Assembly (NCBI GenBank): GCA_001602955.1
Contig: LVAC01000006.1
Coordinates: forward strand, 87,925 to 151,924
DNA from: Sulfurospirillum sp001602955
GTDB taxonomy: Bacteria > Campylobacterota > Campylobacteria > Campylobacterales > Sulfurospirillaceae
DNA: 64,000 bases
Reading direction: 5' to 3'
The position numbers and the translations under genes were made by a program. The notes beneath the pieces are model-generated. The model worked only from the letters and a program-made list of their open reading frames with translations. It did not search any database and was not told where the DNA came from. The first letter of the stretch is position 1. Each line of letters starts with the position of its first letter. This document shows, one piece after another, positions 26,018-35,388 of the stretch.

Positions 26018-27323
26018 CAAATACCCTCTTAAAAATAATACTTTTTGATAAACAGATAAAATTTATTCTTGTTCGATCCCAAAAAGATAATGAAATATAC
26101 GCCGCTAAAGCGTAGGAAATAAGCGTTGCCCACGCCGCACCTTGTATCCCAATGCTATCAATTAAAAAATAATTTAATCCAATATTTGAAAGTGCACCTA
26201 TCAATGTATTAATTGTAGAAAAAATTTGTAAATTTTCATTAACTAGCCAAAAACCGCTTGCAACACCCAAAAACACAAATACTCCAGCCCAAATATGGAT
26301 CCTTAAAACATCTCCTGCTTGAGCATATTGGCTTCCATAAAGCAAATGAACGATCCAATGTGATAAAAATGTCATCGGAAGCGCAATCAATATCGCTAAC
26401 CATATCATCAACGTATAAAGCCTTTGAAGCCTTGTGTAATAAAGCTCTTCACTCACTTGTTTAGCGTTTATGATCGCCGGAAATAGCGAACTTGCAATAA
26501 CCGTCGGTATAAAATACCACGCTTCCGAAATTCGTACAGCCGCAGCATACTGACCTACGGCTTCGCTTCCTAACATCTCTTGTATCATCACTTGATCGAT
26601 TTTCATATAAATTGAAATGACGATACCGCTGAGTATCAATGGCCAAGAATCTTTCAATAAATTTTTGGCCGTTGGCATATCCCATGTCATTTTTATTTGC
26701 CGAAATGTTGAATATTGAAGATAAAAATAAATATATCCTATCGCCAAAATAATACTATCGAACAACACTACCCAAGCAAATGCAACCAAAGGAGCTTCAT
26801 TAAGGATAAGTGCTATTTTAATCGTACTTGAAAAAAAAAGACTTAGGACATTAGCAAAAACAACATACTTGCTCATCACTTTTGCCTGAAAATAAAAGTC
26901 TACGACATTAAACGCTTGAAAGAATGTTGCACTTGCAATAATAAAAACCAATGTATTTGTAGAATCATCATTAGAGGTCAAATGAACCGCAATAGCAAGA
27001 AGTAGTAATACAAAAAAAGCGGCAACCAGCTTGAGCCAAAAGGCTGTTGTTAAAACAACTTGCGCTTTTGCAGCATCGTTCACAATTTCGCGTACAACAA
27101 TGCCATCAAGTCCTAGCGTAGCAATCGTTGCAAAAAGTCCAACAAAACTCTGAACATAACTAAAACGTCCAAACTGCTCTGGACCTAAATAACGGGCAAC
27201 CCAAATACCGACCAAAAGACCAACGAGCATACGAAGAATTTTTTCTGCAAAAAGCCATGAAGTATTACAAAAATACTTCATAAATCCTTGATGCTCTTTT
27301 AGTGCCTTTATTTTGGAGAGCAT
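25998..27323 (-). CDS. Wzx-type polysaccharide/oligosaccharide flippase (MOP superfamily)
   Basis: 441 aa with about twelve hydrophobic helices spread evenly (starting near FCNTSWLFAEKILRMLVGLLVG and ending before a short basic tail), and the early ARYLGPEQFGRFSYVQSF pattern of O-antigen flippases. It should move a lipid-linked glycan across the inner membrane. No ABC flippase of the PglK type is in the window, so this is the best candidate for feeding PglB. ATG at 27323 is chosen; a GTG at 27341 is possible. It overlaps fcl by 16 bases. Confidence 0.85.
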   Translation of the reverse strand: MLSKIKALKEHQGFMKYFCNTSWLFAEKILRMLVGLLVGIWVARYLGPEQFGRFSYVQSFVGLFATIATLGLDGIVVREIVNDAAKAQVVLTTAFWLKLVAAFFVLLLLAIAVHLTSNDDSTNTLVFIIASATFFQAFNVVDFYFQAKVMSKYVVFANVLSLFFSSTIKIALILNEAPLVAFAWVVLFDSIILAIGYIYFYLQYSTFRQIKMTWDMPTAKNLLKDSWPLILSGIVISIYMKIDQVMIQEMLGSEAVGQYAAAVRISEAWYFIPTVIASSLFPAIINAKQVSEELYYTRLQRLYTLMIWLAILIALPMTFLSHWIVHLLYGSQYAQAGDVLRIHIWAGVFVFLGVASGFWLVNENLQIFSTINTLIGALSNIGLNYFLIDSIGIQGAAWATLISYALAAYISLSFWDRTRINFICLSKSIIFKRVFDDKTMV

Positions 27324-28282
27324 TCTTGTTTCAAAAACCACCCGTAAACCGTTTGGATTCCTTCTTCAAGCCGTACCTTATGTTTCCAACCCAAAGCATT
27401 CAGCTTTGAAGGGTCAGTACGCTTGAGCATCGTTCCATCCGGTTTTGACGTATTGTAAACGAGTGTTCCTTCATAGCCGACAATCGTTCGTACCAATTCC
27501 GCTAGTTCTCGAATACTAATATCCTCTCCCGTTCCGATATTAATGTGCGTATTACGAATCTCTTTTTTACCGCCGATCAGATCTTTAAAATCAACGTTTT
27601 CCATAAGAAATACGCACGCGTCTGCCATATCTTCGGAGTAGAGAAACTCTCTTCGCGGTTTTCCGCTTCCCCAAATTTCGACTTCCTTATCGTGATTCAC
27701 TTTGGCTTCGTGAATTTTTCGCATGAGTGCCGGAAGCACATGCGACGTTTCAAGATCGAAATTATCATTTGGACCGTAAAGATTCGTAGGCATCACGGAA
27801 ATGAAGTTGGTACCGTATTGAAGATTGTAACTCTCGCACATTTTAATACCGGCAATTTTAGCTATCGCATAAGGTTCATTGGTGTATTCAAGTTCACTTG
27901 TGAGTAAAGATTCTTCATTCATTGGTTGTGGTGCGTTTTTAGGATAAATACATGTAGAACCTAAAAAAAGCAATTTTTTAACGCCATGAACATAGCTTTG
28001 GTAAATCACGTTATTTTGCACGGCTAAATTTTCATAGATGAAATCGGCTCGGTAGGTATTGTTGGCTACGATACCTCCGACTTTAGCGGCCGCTAGAAAA
28101 ACGTATTCGGGCTTTTCCTTTTCAAAAAATTCTTGCACGTCTTTTTGACATGTAAGATCAAGTTCTCCGTGCGTTTTACCGATAATATTGGTATAACCCT
28201 TGGCTGCAAGGCTTTTGACAATGGCACTTCCGACAAGTCCACGGTGTCCTGCAACGTAGATTTTGGACGTTTTGTTCATCAT
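27308..28282 (-). CDS. fcl: GDP-L-fucose synthase
   Basis: Short-chain dehydrogenase that epimerises and reduces GDP-4-keto-6-deoxymannose to GDP-L-fucose with NADPH. Dinucleotide site YVAGHRGLVGSA near the N-terminus, the Ser of FLGSTCIYP, and the YxxxK pair in NEPYAIAKIAGIK; 324 aa. The longer frame starts with TTG; the paired ATGs at 28282/28279 just behind the gmd stop are better. Gmd immediately upstream makes its substrate. Two ACATGT sites lie inside (27950, 28148), both read Thr-Cys. Confidence 0.94.
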   Translation of the reverse strand: MMNKTSKIYVAGHRGLVGSAIVKSLAAKGYTNIIGKTHGELDLTCQKDVQEFFEKEKPEYVFLAAAKVGGIVANNTYRADFIYENLAVQNNVIYQSYVHGVKKLLFLGSTCIYPKNAPQPMNEESLLTSELEYTNEPYAIAKIAGIKMCESYNLQYGTNFISVMPTNLYGPNDNFDLETSHVLPALMRKIHEAKVNHDKEVEIWGSGKPRREFLYSEDMADACVFLMENVDFKDLIGGKKEIRNTHINIGTGEDISIRELAELVRTIVGYEGTLVYNTSKPDGTMLKRTDPSKLNALGWKHKVRLEEGIQTVYGWFLKQECSPK

Positions 28283-28283
28283 C

Positions 28284-29402
28284 TTACTCAAAATAACTCA
28301 TAATTTTATAGCCGCCTTCTTTAAGATAGACGTCTTTTGTCATCAATTTTAGATCCGATGCCATCATATCTTTGACCAAATCTTCAAGCTTAAATTCACG
28401 TTTCCAACCGAGTTTTTGTTCCGCTTTACTTGGATCACCTAAGAGTAAATCCACTTCGGTCGGTCTAAAATAGCGAGGATCAACTGCGACAACTTCTTTT
28501 CCGATTTCGACTTGGTAAAGCGGATTGGAGCATGCTTTGACGACACCGACTTCTTTCACTCCTTCACCTCTAAACTCTAACTCAATGCCGCAATAGCCAA
28601 ATGCCATACGCACAAAGTCGCGCACCATTGTGGTTTGTCCCGTTGCGATAACCCAGTCTTCTGGCGCGTCTGCTTGTAGGATCATCCACATCATACGCAC
28701 GTAATCTTTGGCATGACCCCAGTCACGTTTGGCATCTAAGTTACCAAGATAGAGTTTATCTTGAAGACCTAAAGCGATTTTACTTGCCGCTCGCGTGATT
28801 TTACGCGTTACAAAGGTCTCACCGCGTACGGGCGATTCGTGGTTAAATAAAATACCGTTACACGCAAATATACCGTATGCTTCTCGGTAATTGACCGTAA
28901 TCCAATACGCATACATCTTCGCCACGGCATAAGGACTTCTCGGATAAAACGGCGTGGTCTCTTTTTGAGGTGTCTCTTGCACTTTTCCGTAAAGTTCTGA
29001 GGTACTTGCTTGATAGATTTTTGTCTTTTTTTCTAAACCTAAAAGGCGCACCGCTTCTAAAATACGGAGTGTCCCTGTACCATCCGCATTGGCTACGTAT
29101 TCAGGTGTTTCAAACGACACAGCCACATGGCTCATCGCCGCAAGATTATAGATCTCATCAGGCTGTGTCTCTTGGATGATACGCGTTAAATTCATACTGT
29201 CGGTCATATCGCCGTGATGTAAAATAAGGTTTCTATTCTCAACATGAGGATCTTGGTAAAGATGGTCGATTCTATCGGTATTGAAAAGCGAACTGCGTCG
29301 TTTTAGTCCGTGAACGATGTAGCCTTTTTTAAGCAAAAATTCTGCTAAATAACTTCCATCTTGTCCTGTAATTCCTGTAATGAGTGCCACTTTTTGATTC
29401 AT
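28284..29402 (-). CDS. gmd: GDP-mannose 4,6-dehydratase
   Basis: Converts GDP-D-mannose to GDP-4-keto-6-deoxy-D-mannose, the common precursor of GDP-fucose and other deoxysugars. NAD(P) site ALITGITGQDGSYLAEFLL at residues 6-24, GLKRRSS phosphate contact near 36, the catalytic Thr-Glu in QASTSELYG, and YAVAKMYAYW for YxxxK; 372 aa is normal. It overlaps manC by 4 bases and is 1 base from fcl, so manC-gmd-fcl form one metabolic unit. Confidence 0.96.
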   Translation of the reverse strand: MNQKVALITGITGQDGSYLAEFLLKKGYIVHGLKRRSSLFNTDRIDHLYQDPHVENRNLILHHGDMTDSMNLTRIIQETQPDEIYNLAAMSHVAVSFETPEYVANADGTGTLRILEAVRLLGLEKKTKIYQASTSELYGKVQETPQKETTPFYPRSPYAVAKMYAYWITVNYREAYGIFACNGILFNHESPVRGETFVTRKITRAASKIALGLQDKLYLGNLDAKRDWGHAKDYVRMMWMILQADAPEDWVIATGQTTMVRDFVRMAFGYCGIELEFRGEGVKEVGVVKACSNPLYQVEIGKEVVAVDPRYFRPTEVDLLLGDPSKAEQKLGWKREFKLEDLVKDMMASDLKLMTKDVYLKEGGYKIMSYFE

Positions 29403-30736
29403 ACTTCTTTCCTTTTATAATCGTCTTCAACTCTTACGATATCGTCTTCGCCCGTATAACTTCCTACTTGCGCTTCGATTAACACCAAGGGAATTTTCCC
29501 TTCATTGCTTAGGCGATGAATTTCCCCCGCCTTAATGTACGTCGATTCGTTTTCCCGTACCAAGAAAATTTTCTCTTCAACTTGAACAACGGCCGTTCCG
29601 CTAACGACGATCCAGTGCTCATTACGGTGAAAGTGCTTTTGCAAGCTCAAGCGACATCCCGGTTTCACGACAATTTTTTTAATTTTATACCCTATTTTAT
29701 CTTCTAAAACGCTGTAAGTACCCCATGGACGATGCACTGTTTTATGCGTCGTCGTCAAATCACCGTTTTCTTTTTTGAGCTTTCCTACGATCTCTTTGAC
29801 TTTTTGGGAACTCCCTTTTTGACTAATCAAAAGCGCATCTTCCGTATCGATAACAATCAAATCTCGTACGTCGATTAGGCTGACATGTTTATCGGCCATT
29901 ACGAAATTATTGCTTGCATCATTATCGAGTTCTTGGCAGAGTGCATCAAAACTTCCCACGTCACTCCAGCCCATATCGCTTGGAACGACTTTCACTTTTT
30001 TGCTTTTTTCCATTACGGCATAATCGATACTATCTTCGGGAATAGCAAACATATCGTCATGACCGATGCGTAGAACAACTTCTTGATGTGCATGCGCATA
30101 AGCAGTTTGACATGTCAGGAAAATTTGCGGCGCATACGTCTCAAGTTCATGCAAAAACACACCTGCTTTGAAACAGAACATCCCGCTGTTCCAGTAGTAA
30201 TTTCCGGCTTGTACGTAAGCTTCCGCCGTTTGATGATCGGGCTTTTCATGAAAAGCTTTCACCTCTGCACCCTCGGCTTCGATATAACCGAATCCCGTTT
30301 CGGCGAACGTCGGCTTGATACCAAACGTCACCAAAAAGCCCTCTTTGGCTAAGCGTTCCGCTTCGTTAACCGCTCTTTCATATGCTTTTTGATCTTTAAT
30401 CAGATGATCGCTTGGGGTAACTAAAACGATCTCTTCTTGGTTTACCGCCATACATGCAAGGGCAATAGCAGGAGCTGTATTGCGAGCAATCGGCTCGAGC
30501 AAATAACGATTGTTCGACTTTTTAAGCTCTTCCAATTGATCGAGTGCTAAGAAATATTGCTCGGTATTGGAGACGATAAAGTGTTCGCTACACACCGTAC
30601 TGTTGCGTTCAACCGTCAACTGGAACAACGATTTTTGATCAAAAAGTTTGACAAACTGTTTGGGCATCAGCGTACGGCTAAGCGGCCATAGTCTTGTACC
30701 GCTCCCGCCGCATAAAATGACATTAATCACATACAT
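29399..30736 (-). CDS. manC: Mannose-1-phosphate guanylyltransferase / mannose-6-phosphate isomerase
   Basis: Bifunctional GDP-mannose producer. The N-terminal pyrophosphorylase motif is LCGGSGTRLWPLSRTLMPKQF (split here as GGSGTRLWPLSR), with the FHEKPD signature near residue 165. The C-terminal cupin with GCRLSLQKHFHRNEHW near 375 supplies isomerase activity. At 445 aa it is slightly shorter than enterobacterial versions. It works with ManB encoded 3 kb upstream in the same operon. KACATGTM at 30110 is read Thr-Cys. Confidence 0.94.
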   Translation of the reverse strand: MYVINVILCGGSGTRLWPLSRTLMPKQFVKLFDQKSLFQLTVERNSTVCSEHFIVSNTEQYFLALDQLEELKKSNNRYLLEPIARNTAPAIALACMAVNQEEIVLVTPSDHLIKDQKAYERAVNEAERLAKEGFLVTFGIKPTFAETGFGYIEAEGAEVKAFHEKPDHQTAEAYVQAGNYYWNSGMFCFKAGVFLHELETYAPQIFLTCQTAYAHAHQEVVLRIGHDDMFAIPEDSIDYAVMEKSKKVKVVPSDMGWSDVGSFDALCQELDNDASNNFVMADKHVSLIDVRDLIVIDTEDALLISQKGSSQKVKEIVGKLKKENGDLTTTHKTVHRPWGTYSVLEDKIGYKIKKIVVKPGCRLSLQKHFHRNEHWIVVSGTAVVQVEEKIFLVRENESTYIKAGEIHRLSNEGKIPLVLIEAQVGSYTGEDDIVRVEDDYKRKEV

Positions 30737-30745
30737 TCCTTATGT

Positions 30746-31912
30746 TTAATCTTTACCAAATAAATCTCTCGTAAACACTTTTGTTTTAACATCTTCAAGA
30801 TCAGGTGTTATGCGATTGACAAGAATGACATCGCATATTTTTTTAAATTTATTAATATCGTTCACTACGCAAGAATTGAAGAACTTTGGTTCTTTCAACA
30901 TGGGTTCATAAACAACAACCTCTATTCCTTTAGCTTTAATACGCTTCATCACGCCTTGAATCGATGAGGTGCGGAAGTTACTACCTCCTGCTTTCATAAT
31001 TAATCGGTAAATTCCTACGACGTTCGGCTTTTGTTTGATGATCGAATCGGCGATAAAATCTTTTCGCGTACTATTGGAATCAACAATTGCACGGATAAGG
31101 TTATTAGGGACATTATTGTAGTTCGCCAAAAGTTGCTTGGTATCTTTTGGCAAGCAGTACCCACCGTAGCCAAACGAAGGATTGTTGTAAAAATTGCCGA
31201 TACGTGGGTCTAAACAGACACCTTCGATGATCTCTTGAGTACTCAGTCCGTGAATTTGCGCGTAGGAGTCAAGCTCGTTAAAAAAGGCAACACGCATCGC
31301 AAGATAGGTATTGGCAAAGAGTTTGATGGCTTCAGCTTCCGTTGGTTCGGTAAACTCAATCGGAATATCTTTTTTCAAAGCACCTTCAGCGAGTAACGCT
31401 GCAAATTTTTGTGCTCGCTCGCTCTTTTCTCCCACCACAATGCGAGAAGGGTAAAGATTGTCATACAAAGCTTTGCCTTCACGTAAAAATTCAGGGACAA
31501 AAATAATGTTTTGAGTTTTGAAACGCTCACGTACACTTTTAGTATACCCCACCGGAATGGTTGATTTGATCACCATCGTTGCGCTCGGATTAGAGGTTAA
31601 AATATCTTGAATGACACTCTCGATCGATTTAGTATCAAAATAATTGGTCTCAGGATCGTAGTCAGTGGGTGTTGCGATAATAATAAACTCTGCATTCTTA
31701 TACGCTTCGTGTTTATCCAATGTTGCTTTAAAACGAAGCGGTTTTTCTCTCAAATATGCTTCAATCTCTTTATCCTCGATGGGTGAAATTTTAGCATTCA
31801 GCATTTCAATTTTTTCAGGCACAATATCCAAAGCGACCACGTCATGATGCTGTGCCAATAAAATACCGTTTGAAAGCCCGACATACCCTGTTCCGACGAC
31901 GGTTATTTTCAC
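30746..31912 (-). CDS. ugd: UDP-glucose 6-dehydrogenase
   Basis: NAD-dependent four-electron oxidation of UDP-glucose to UDP-glucuronate. N-terminal Rossmann site ITVVGTGYVGLSNG, then IIATPTDYDPETNYFDT, EFLREGKALYDNLYPSRIVVG, and the catalytic Cys in SFGYGGYCLPKDTKQL near residue 255; 388 aa as in E. coli Ugd. The start is GTG at 31912, immediately behind the stop of the upstream dehydrogenase gene with a GGAG box inside that gene. It provides a uronic acid donor for the glycan. Confidence 0.93.
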   Translation of the reverse strand: MKITVVGTGYVGLSNGILLAQHHDVVALDIVPEKIEMLNAKISPIEDKEIEAYLREKPLRFKATLDKHEAYKNAEFIIIATPTDYDPETNYFDTKSIESVIQDILTSNPSATMVIKSTIPVGYTKSVRERFKTQNIIFVPEFLREGKALYDNLYPSRIVVGEKSERAQKFAALLAEGALKKDIPIEFTEPTEAEAIKLFANTYLAMRVAFFNELDSYAQIHGLSTQEIIEGVCLDPRIGNFYNNPSFGYGGYCLPKDTKQLLANYNNVPNNLIRAIVDSNSTRKDFIADSIIKQKPNVVGIYRLIMKAGGSNFRTSSIQGVMKRIKAKGIEVVVYEPMLKEPKFFNSCVVNDINKFKKICDVILVNRITPDLEDVKTKVFTRDLFGKD

Positions 31913-33172
31913 TTACAATCTCCACGTCGGATTTTTGAGGATACCTTTGACGTCGATTAAAACGTGACTGAGGCGTCGGTACTCCGACTCGGGCACTGTC
32001 ACAAACGCTTGATGTCCTACGGCGACGACGATGGCATCGTATTTTTTATCGTTGGCAAACGGATCGGCGATCAAATCGTAGCCGTAATGCAATTTTGCTT
32101 CAACCGGATCGACCCACGGATCGTAAACATCGACGTTGCATTTGAACGTTTTTAACTCTTCGATAATATCGACGACCTTGGTATTGCGAATGTCCGGACA
32201 ATTTTCTTTAAAGGTCAAGCCCAATATAAGGACATTGGCGTCTTTAATTTTCGTATCGTGTTCGATCATCAGTTTAATCGTTTTATCGGCGACGTATTTT
32301 CCCATGCTGTTGTTGATTTGGCGCGCGCCGAGAATGAGATTGGGTTTATAGCCTAACTCTTCGGCTTTGTACGTTAAATAATACGGATCAACCCCGATGC
32401 AATGTCCGCCGACAAGCCCCGGTTTGAGCTTAATAAAATTCCATTTCGTCGCGGCGGCTTCTAAGACTTCGTTGGTATCGATTCCCATCGTATTAAAAAT
32501 AAGCGCAAGTTCGTTGATCAGCCCGATATTCACGTCTCGTTGAGTGTTTTCGATGACTTTACTCGCTTCGGCGACTTTTATGGAAGAGGCTTTATGCGTT
32601 CCGGCGACGATAATGCTACGGTAAAGCGCATCGACTTTTTCGGCAACTTCGGGCGTAGAACCCGAAGTCACTTTTAAAATATGCTTAACCGTATGCGTTT
32701 TATCGCCCGGATTGATACGCTCGGGCGAATAACCCGCAAAAAAGTCGCGATTGAACGTTAAACCCGAAACCTCTTCGAGAACGGGCACGCAAACCTCTTC
32801 GGTCACGCCCGGATACACCGTGCTTTCGTAAATAACGATGTCGCCTTTTTTCAAAACTTTTCCCACGCTTTGACTGGCTTTAATCAGAGGCGTTAAATCG
32901 GGACGATTGCTCGCGTCGATCGGCGTAGGAACCGTAACGATAAAAATCGTACACGAACGCATATCTTCCAGATTCGCGCTAAAGCTTATGCCGCAACGTA
33001 ATGCTTCTTTGAGTTCATCGCTTGTGAGTTCTAAGGTACGATCGTACCCTTGAGAAAGTTCGTCGATACGCGTTTGAAAAATATCGAAGCCGACGACGGG
33101 GTATTGCTTAGCAAACTCTGCGGCTAAGGGAAGCCCGACGTAACCCAGACCGATGATTGCAATTTTATCCAT
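31913..33172 (-). CDS. UDP-N-acetylhexosamine 6-dehydrogenase (TviB/WbpA-like)
   Basis: 419 aa nucleotide-sugar dehydrogenase, distinct from Ugd. Rossmann site AIIGLGYVGLPLAAEFAKQY, the TviB/WbpA-type FFAGYSPERINPGD near residue 155, catalytic Cys in GLVGGHCIGVDPYYLTYKAE near 260, and LGLTFKENCPDIRNTKV near 320. These mark enzymes oxidising UDP-GlcNAc or UDP-GalNAc (Vi-antigen type). The ATG at 33172 has AAAAGG upstream. The region is rich in CG-type codons again, like the core genes, so the compositional border lies between here and ugd. Confidence 0.87.
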   Translation of the reverse strand: MDKIAIIGLGYVGLPLAAEFAKQYPVVGFDIFQTRIDELSQGYDRTLELTSDELKEALRCGISFSANLEDMRSCTIFIVTVPTPIDASNRPDLTPLIKASQSVGKVLKKGDIVIYESTVYPGVTEEVCVPVLEEVSGLTFNRDFFAGYSPERINPGDKTHTVKHILKVTSGSTPEVAEKVDALYRSIIVAGTHKASSIKVAEASKVIENTQRDVNIGLINELALIFNTMGIDTNEVLEAAATKWNFIKLKPGLVGGHCIGVDPYYLTYKAEELGYKPNLILGARQINNSMGKYVADKTIKLMIEHDTKIKDANVLILGLTFKENCPDIRNTKVVDIIEELKTFKCNVDVYDPWVDPVEAKLHYGYDLIADPFANDKKYDAIVVAVGHQAFVTVPESEYRRLSHVLIDVKGILKNPTWRL

Positions 33173-33184
33173 AACCACTACCTT

Positions 33185-34003
33185 TTAAATCTCTTCTTTG
33201 ATTCTCACGTACACGGGAAAACGCGGTTTTTTATTGGACGTCGTCTCTTTGTACGTGTACGTAATTTTTGTTCCGATCGCCGGAGGATTTTTTCGCTCTT
33301 CGTCGCTAAAACCCGAACCGATATCGAAGCGAACGCCTTCATCGTTTTGACATGTCAGCGAGCCTAAAACTTTTTTGTATTTTCCCTCGCCCGGGTGTAG
33401 TGCCACAACGACGCATTCGGCGTCGTAAAAACGTTTCACTTTCAAGGCGTTCGGATCGCGTTTGGCAACGTATTTGGCATCGGGGTTGCGGACGACGACA
33501 CCCTCTCCGCCGCCTTGTTCAACCTCGCTTAGAAAACGTTGCAAATCGTCGTTGTCTTTACATGTCATTTGCTTTGCGACGTGAAGATAATCGGCTTGAT
33601 TGAGTTTGAGATAATACTCAAGCTTGACCAAACGCTGCACCAAACCGCCGTTTTCCAAAGGAACGTCAAACGCGTAAAAAGCGATCTCCTTCCATCCTTC
33701 GTGCGGTTCTTGTTTTTTGACGATCGAGACAATTTTCGAAAATTCTCCGCGCCTGCTCCACAACTCTCCGTCCACCGCAAAAGGCGGAAATCCTTCGGTA
33801 AACCATGTCGGAGCCGCAAAAACGACGCCGCCGCGCGAAATCAACTTTTGCCCGTCCCAATAAGCGCGCACGCCGTCCATTTTCTCGCTCATTAACCAGC
33901 CTGAAACGTTTTGGTCTTTCCACTCTTCCAAAAGCATCAAATCCGGCTTAGCGGCAAAACAAAAACAAAGCGATACGAAACAGATAAAAACAACCTTACG
34001 CAT
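33185..34003 (-). CDS. Secreted ATP-dependent DNA ligase (LigE-type)
   Basis: 272 aa minimal DNA ligase with an N-terminal signal peptide (about 1-18, a hydrophobic run ending CFCFAAK). Nucleotidyltransferase motif I is EKMDGVRAYW with the adenylated Lys near residue 42; motif III FAVDGELW, motif IV EGVVVRNPD, motif V NALKVKRF, and a C-terminal OB-fold with motif VI near PRFPVYVRIKEE. No other domains. Periplasmic ligases of this kind occur in several Gram-negatives and have been linked to DNA taken up from outside. It sits oddly in a sugar operon between manB and tviB. A GTG at 34009 is an alternative start. Confidence 0.88.
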   Translation of the reverse strand: MRKVVFICFVSLCFCFAAKPDLMLLEEWKDQNVSGWLMSEKMDGVRAYWDGQKLISRGGVVFAAPTWFTEGFPPFAVDGELWSRRGEFSKIVSIVKKQEPHEGWKEIAFYAFDVPLENGGLVQRLVKLEYYLKLNQADYLHVAKQMTCKDNDDLQRFLSEVEQGGGEGVVVRNPDAKYVAKRDPNALKVKRFYDAECVVVALHPGEGKYKKVLGSLTCQNDEGVRFDIGSGFSDEERKNPPAIGTKITYTYKETTSNKKPRFPVYVRIKEEI

Positions 34004-34011
34004 CGACACTC

Positions 34012-35388
34012 TTAATGCGATGCCAACATCTCTTTTGCCTGCGCAATCAACGCATTGAGCTTTTGCTCGTAGAGTTTGGCATGCGCTTGCACGGTCGATT
34101 CAAAACGCGTCACCAGTACGGGTGTCGTATTACTAGCTCTGACCAAACCCCAACCGTCGCTAAAGATCACCCTAACGCCGTCGACGTCGACGATCTCTTT
34201 AATCGCCGGAAAATCTTTGGGAGGATTTTTTAAGAGCTCTTTGACTTTTTCGACCAATGGAAATTTGTCGTTTTCGTTGGTTTCGACTTTAAGTTCTTCG
34301 GTCGAATAAACGACCGGTAGCTTTGCAATCTCCGCGTCGACGTCAAGACCGTTTTTCACCAGTTCGATCATACGAAGGGTCGCGTAAATAGCGTCGTCGT
34401 AACCGAAATAGCGGTCGTTGAAGAAAAGATGCCCGCTCACTTCCGCCGCAAAATCCGCACCCGTTTTGGCGATCATCACTTTAAGGTTGCTGTGTCCCGT
34501 TTTGTACATAATCGCTTTGCCTCTGGCGTTGATGTCGTCGTACATGATTTGCGAGCATTTGACCTCGCCGATCACGGTCGGATTTTTCATCGCACGGGAG
34601 AACAAAATTGCCATAATGTCGCCCTTGACGTTGTTTTTCTTCGTGAGAAACGCGATTCTATCGGCGTCGCCGTCGTAAGCGAAGCCTAGAGAAAATTCGC
34701 CTTCAAGCTCTTTTTTAATGTCTTTGAGGTTTTTCTCCACCGTGGGGTCCGGATGATGATTCGGGAAGGTGCCGTCGGGATCGGTGAACAAACCTTTACA
34801 TGTAAAGTTTAAACCTTTGAAAATATCCTGTACGACAACCCCCGCAACGCCGTTACCGCAGTCGTAGACAAACGGCGTGCTAAAGCCTTTGAGGTAGTCG
34901 AACTCTTGAATCATATAAGCGATATAACGCTCTTTGGCGTTGATAAACGTCGCGCTAAGATCGTCTTCGATCTCCATCTCGTAATTGCGCATAATTTCGG
35001 CACCCAAAGCATAAATATCTTCGCCGAAGAAAGGCTTTTTATCGATCGTCACTTTAAAACCGTTATACTCGCTCGGGTTGTGAGACCCCGTAATCATAAT
35101 AGATGCGTTAGGCGTGAGCCCCTCAAACGTTTGAAAATTGCTAAAGTAGTTCACGGGCGTCGCCACGAGTCCCATATTGAGCACTTTACATCCCGCTTTA
35201 TTTAAACCGCTGGTCAGATTGTCGCATAAAACAGGCGAATGGCTTCGTGCGTCGTAGCCGATCGAAACGACGTTTCCGACCTCTAAAATGCGTTTGCCCA
35301 AAAAGTAGCCGATCAATTTAACCGTCTGCTCGTTCAGTTCGTTTGGATAGATACCCCTGATGTCATATTCCCTAAAAATCGTCTTCAT
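34012..35388 (-). CDS. manB: Phosphomannomutase / phosphoglucomutase
   Basis: Alpha-D-phosphohexomutase of 458 aa that makes mannose-1-phosphate (and possibly glucose-1-phosphate) for ManC and Ugd precursors. N-terminal REYDIRGIYP, phosphoserine loop MITGSHNPSEYNG near residue 100, metal loop FAYDGDADRIAF near 240, sugar loop and final phosphate-binding RASNTTPVLVTRFE are all present. The ATG overlaps the exonuclease stop by 4 bases. It begins the supply line manB-manC-gmd-fcl. Confidence 0.93.
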   Translation of the reverse strand: MKTIFREYDIRGIYPNELNEQTVKLIGYFLGKRILEVGNVVSIGYDARSHSPVLCDNLTSGLNKAGCKVLNMGLVATPVNYFSNFQTFEGLTPNASIMITGSHNPSEYNGFKVTIDKKPFFGEDIYALGAEIMRNYEMEIEDDLSATFINAKERYIAYMIQEFDYLKGFSTPFVYDCGNGVAGVVVQDIFKGLNFTCKGLFTDPDGTFPNHHPDPTVEKNLKDIKKELEGEFSLGFAYDGDADRIAFLTKKNNVKGDIMAILFSRAMKNPTVIGEVKCSQIMYDDINARGKAIMYKTGHSNLKVMIAKTGADFAAEVSGHLFFNDRYFGYDDAIYATLRMIELVKNGLDVDAEIAKLPVVYSTEELKVETNENDKFPLVEKVKELLKNPPKDFPAIKEIVDVDGVRVIFSDGWGLVRASNTTPVLVTRFESTVQAHAKLYEQKLNALIAQAKEMLASH

